Made by a program: the position numbers and the translations under genes. This document shows, one piece after another, positions 63,815-64,000 of a stretch of 64,000 nucleotides of DNA. Positions within the stretch are counted from its first letter, which is position 1, and each line of letters begins with the position of its first letter. Origin of the DNA: a virus; the IMG/VR virus record IMGVR_UViG_3300028393_000035, positions 33,492 to 97,491 of that record, one strand, 5' to 3'. The notes beneath the pieces were generated by a model. That model was given only the letters and a program-made list of their open reading frames with translations, was not told the origin of the DNA and searched no databases.

Positions 63815-64000
63815 CTATTTGTTTTTTGATTTATGATTGTTTCCTTGTGAATGAATCATATCAACGGGAACATCATAGAGCTTTGCGATCCTATCAGTAT
63901 TTTCTTTCTTTTCATCTAGTGAATTCCAAAGCTTGTCCTCTTCCTGCCAATACTTTTCAGTATTCCATTTGTAAAAGGCCCATCCAAGTTTGAGGCCAAG
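63815..64000 (-). CDS. Hypothetical protein, N-terminus beyond the window
   Basis: A 61-codon open frame enters from the right edge and ends at the TAG at 63815, 11 nt before the next gene. The visible part is charged and helical (KYWQEEDKLWNSLDEKKE) with a polar Asn/Lys/His end. No motif is recognised. Confidence 0.6.
   Translation of the reverse strand, partial: LGLKLGWAFYKWNTEKYWQEEDKLWNSLDEKKENTDRIAKLYDVPVDMIHSQGNNHKSKNK

Noticed and set aside
63790-63993. 67-codon plus-strand frame at the right end
   Set aside because: It is antisense to a better-supported truncated minus-strand gene whose stop and spacing fit the neighbouring gene.
1-64000. CRISPR arrays, insertion sequences, integrase or attachment sites
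   Set aside because: I saw no regularly spaced direct repeats with spacers, no transposase or recombinase gene and no tRNA-like attachment site in this window.

Overview
This 64 kb window is part of the genome of a tailed phage with a contractile tail (myovirus type), most likely one that infects an actinobacterium. The contractile-tail call rests on a tail sheath (16482-18332), a tail tube (15861-16478), a gp25-like baseplate wedge protein (4286-4735) and a baseplate J-like protein (682-4284). The actinobacterial host is inferred from a ThyX thymidylate synthase, an MSMEG_6728-type (T4 endonuclease V-like) protein, several genes that look leaderless, and small zinc-ribbon and MazG proteins of the kind found in actinophages. 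The DNA is fairly AT-rich. Terminase and portal genes were not recognised and probably lie outside the window.

Layout. From 1 to 22.3 kb on the minus strand lies the neck, tail and baseplate operon, transcribed right to left: small head proteins, neck proteins, sheath, tube, two tail assembly chaperones, a probable tape measure, two tail/baseplate proteins, three tandem hub paralogues that each carry a different peptidoglycan-active domain, a hub, a spike-like protein, the gp25-like wedge, baseplate J and a truncated gene at the left edge. One plus-strand membrane-protein gene (14730-15047) is inserted between the chaperones and the tape measure. From 22.4 to 23.9 kb is a plus-strand cassette of two NlpC/P60-type cysteine hydrolases with its own promoter and terminators. 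From 23.9 to 33 kb (minus) lies the head module: major capsid protein, decoration protein, HK97-fold maturation protease fused to a long zinc-finger tail, and two zinc-ribbon-rich proteins. From 33 to 46 kb (minus) is a very large fibre module, including a 1746-residue protein in which an SGNH-like domain appears to interrupt a GH5-like barrel. From 46 to 59 kb both strands carry accessory genes: a large HDxxGH protein, MazG, zinc ribbons, a GIY-YIG/zinc-ribbon fusion, ThyX, and a plus-strand virion-like protein.

From 59.1 to 63.3 kb the organisation changes completely: very small, mostly single-gene minus-strand units separated by dense control DNA. Here I find a repeated promoter module, TTTACY-N5-TTTACY (always an 11-bp period), placed 10 or 20 bp upstream of a -10 hexamer, in at least 13 copies. 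It drives tiny genes and one roughly 260-nt structured transcript without a credible ORF (62421-62680) that ends in a strong terminator. Terminator T-tracts double as promoter boxes, most leaders share ATCAACC before the ribosome-binding site, and two genes start directly at the predicted transcription start. This regulatory system and its non-coding RNA are the most unusual content of the window.
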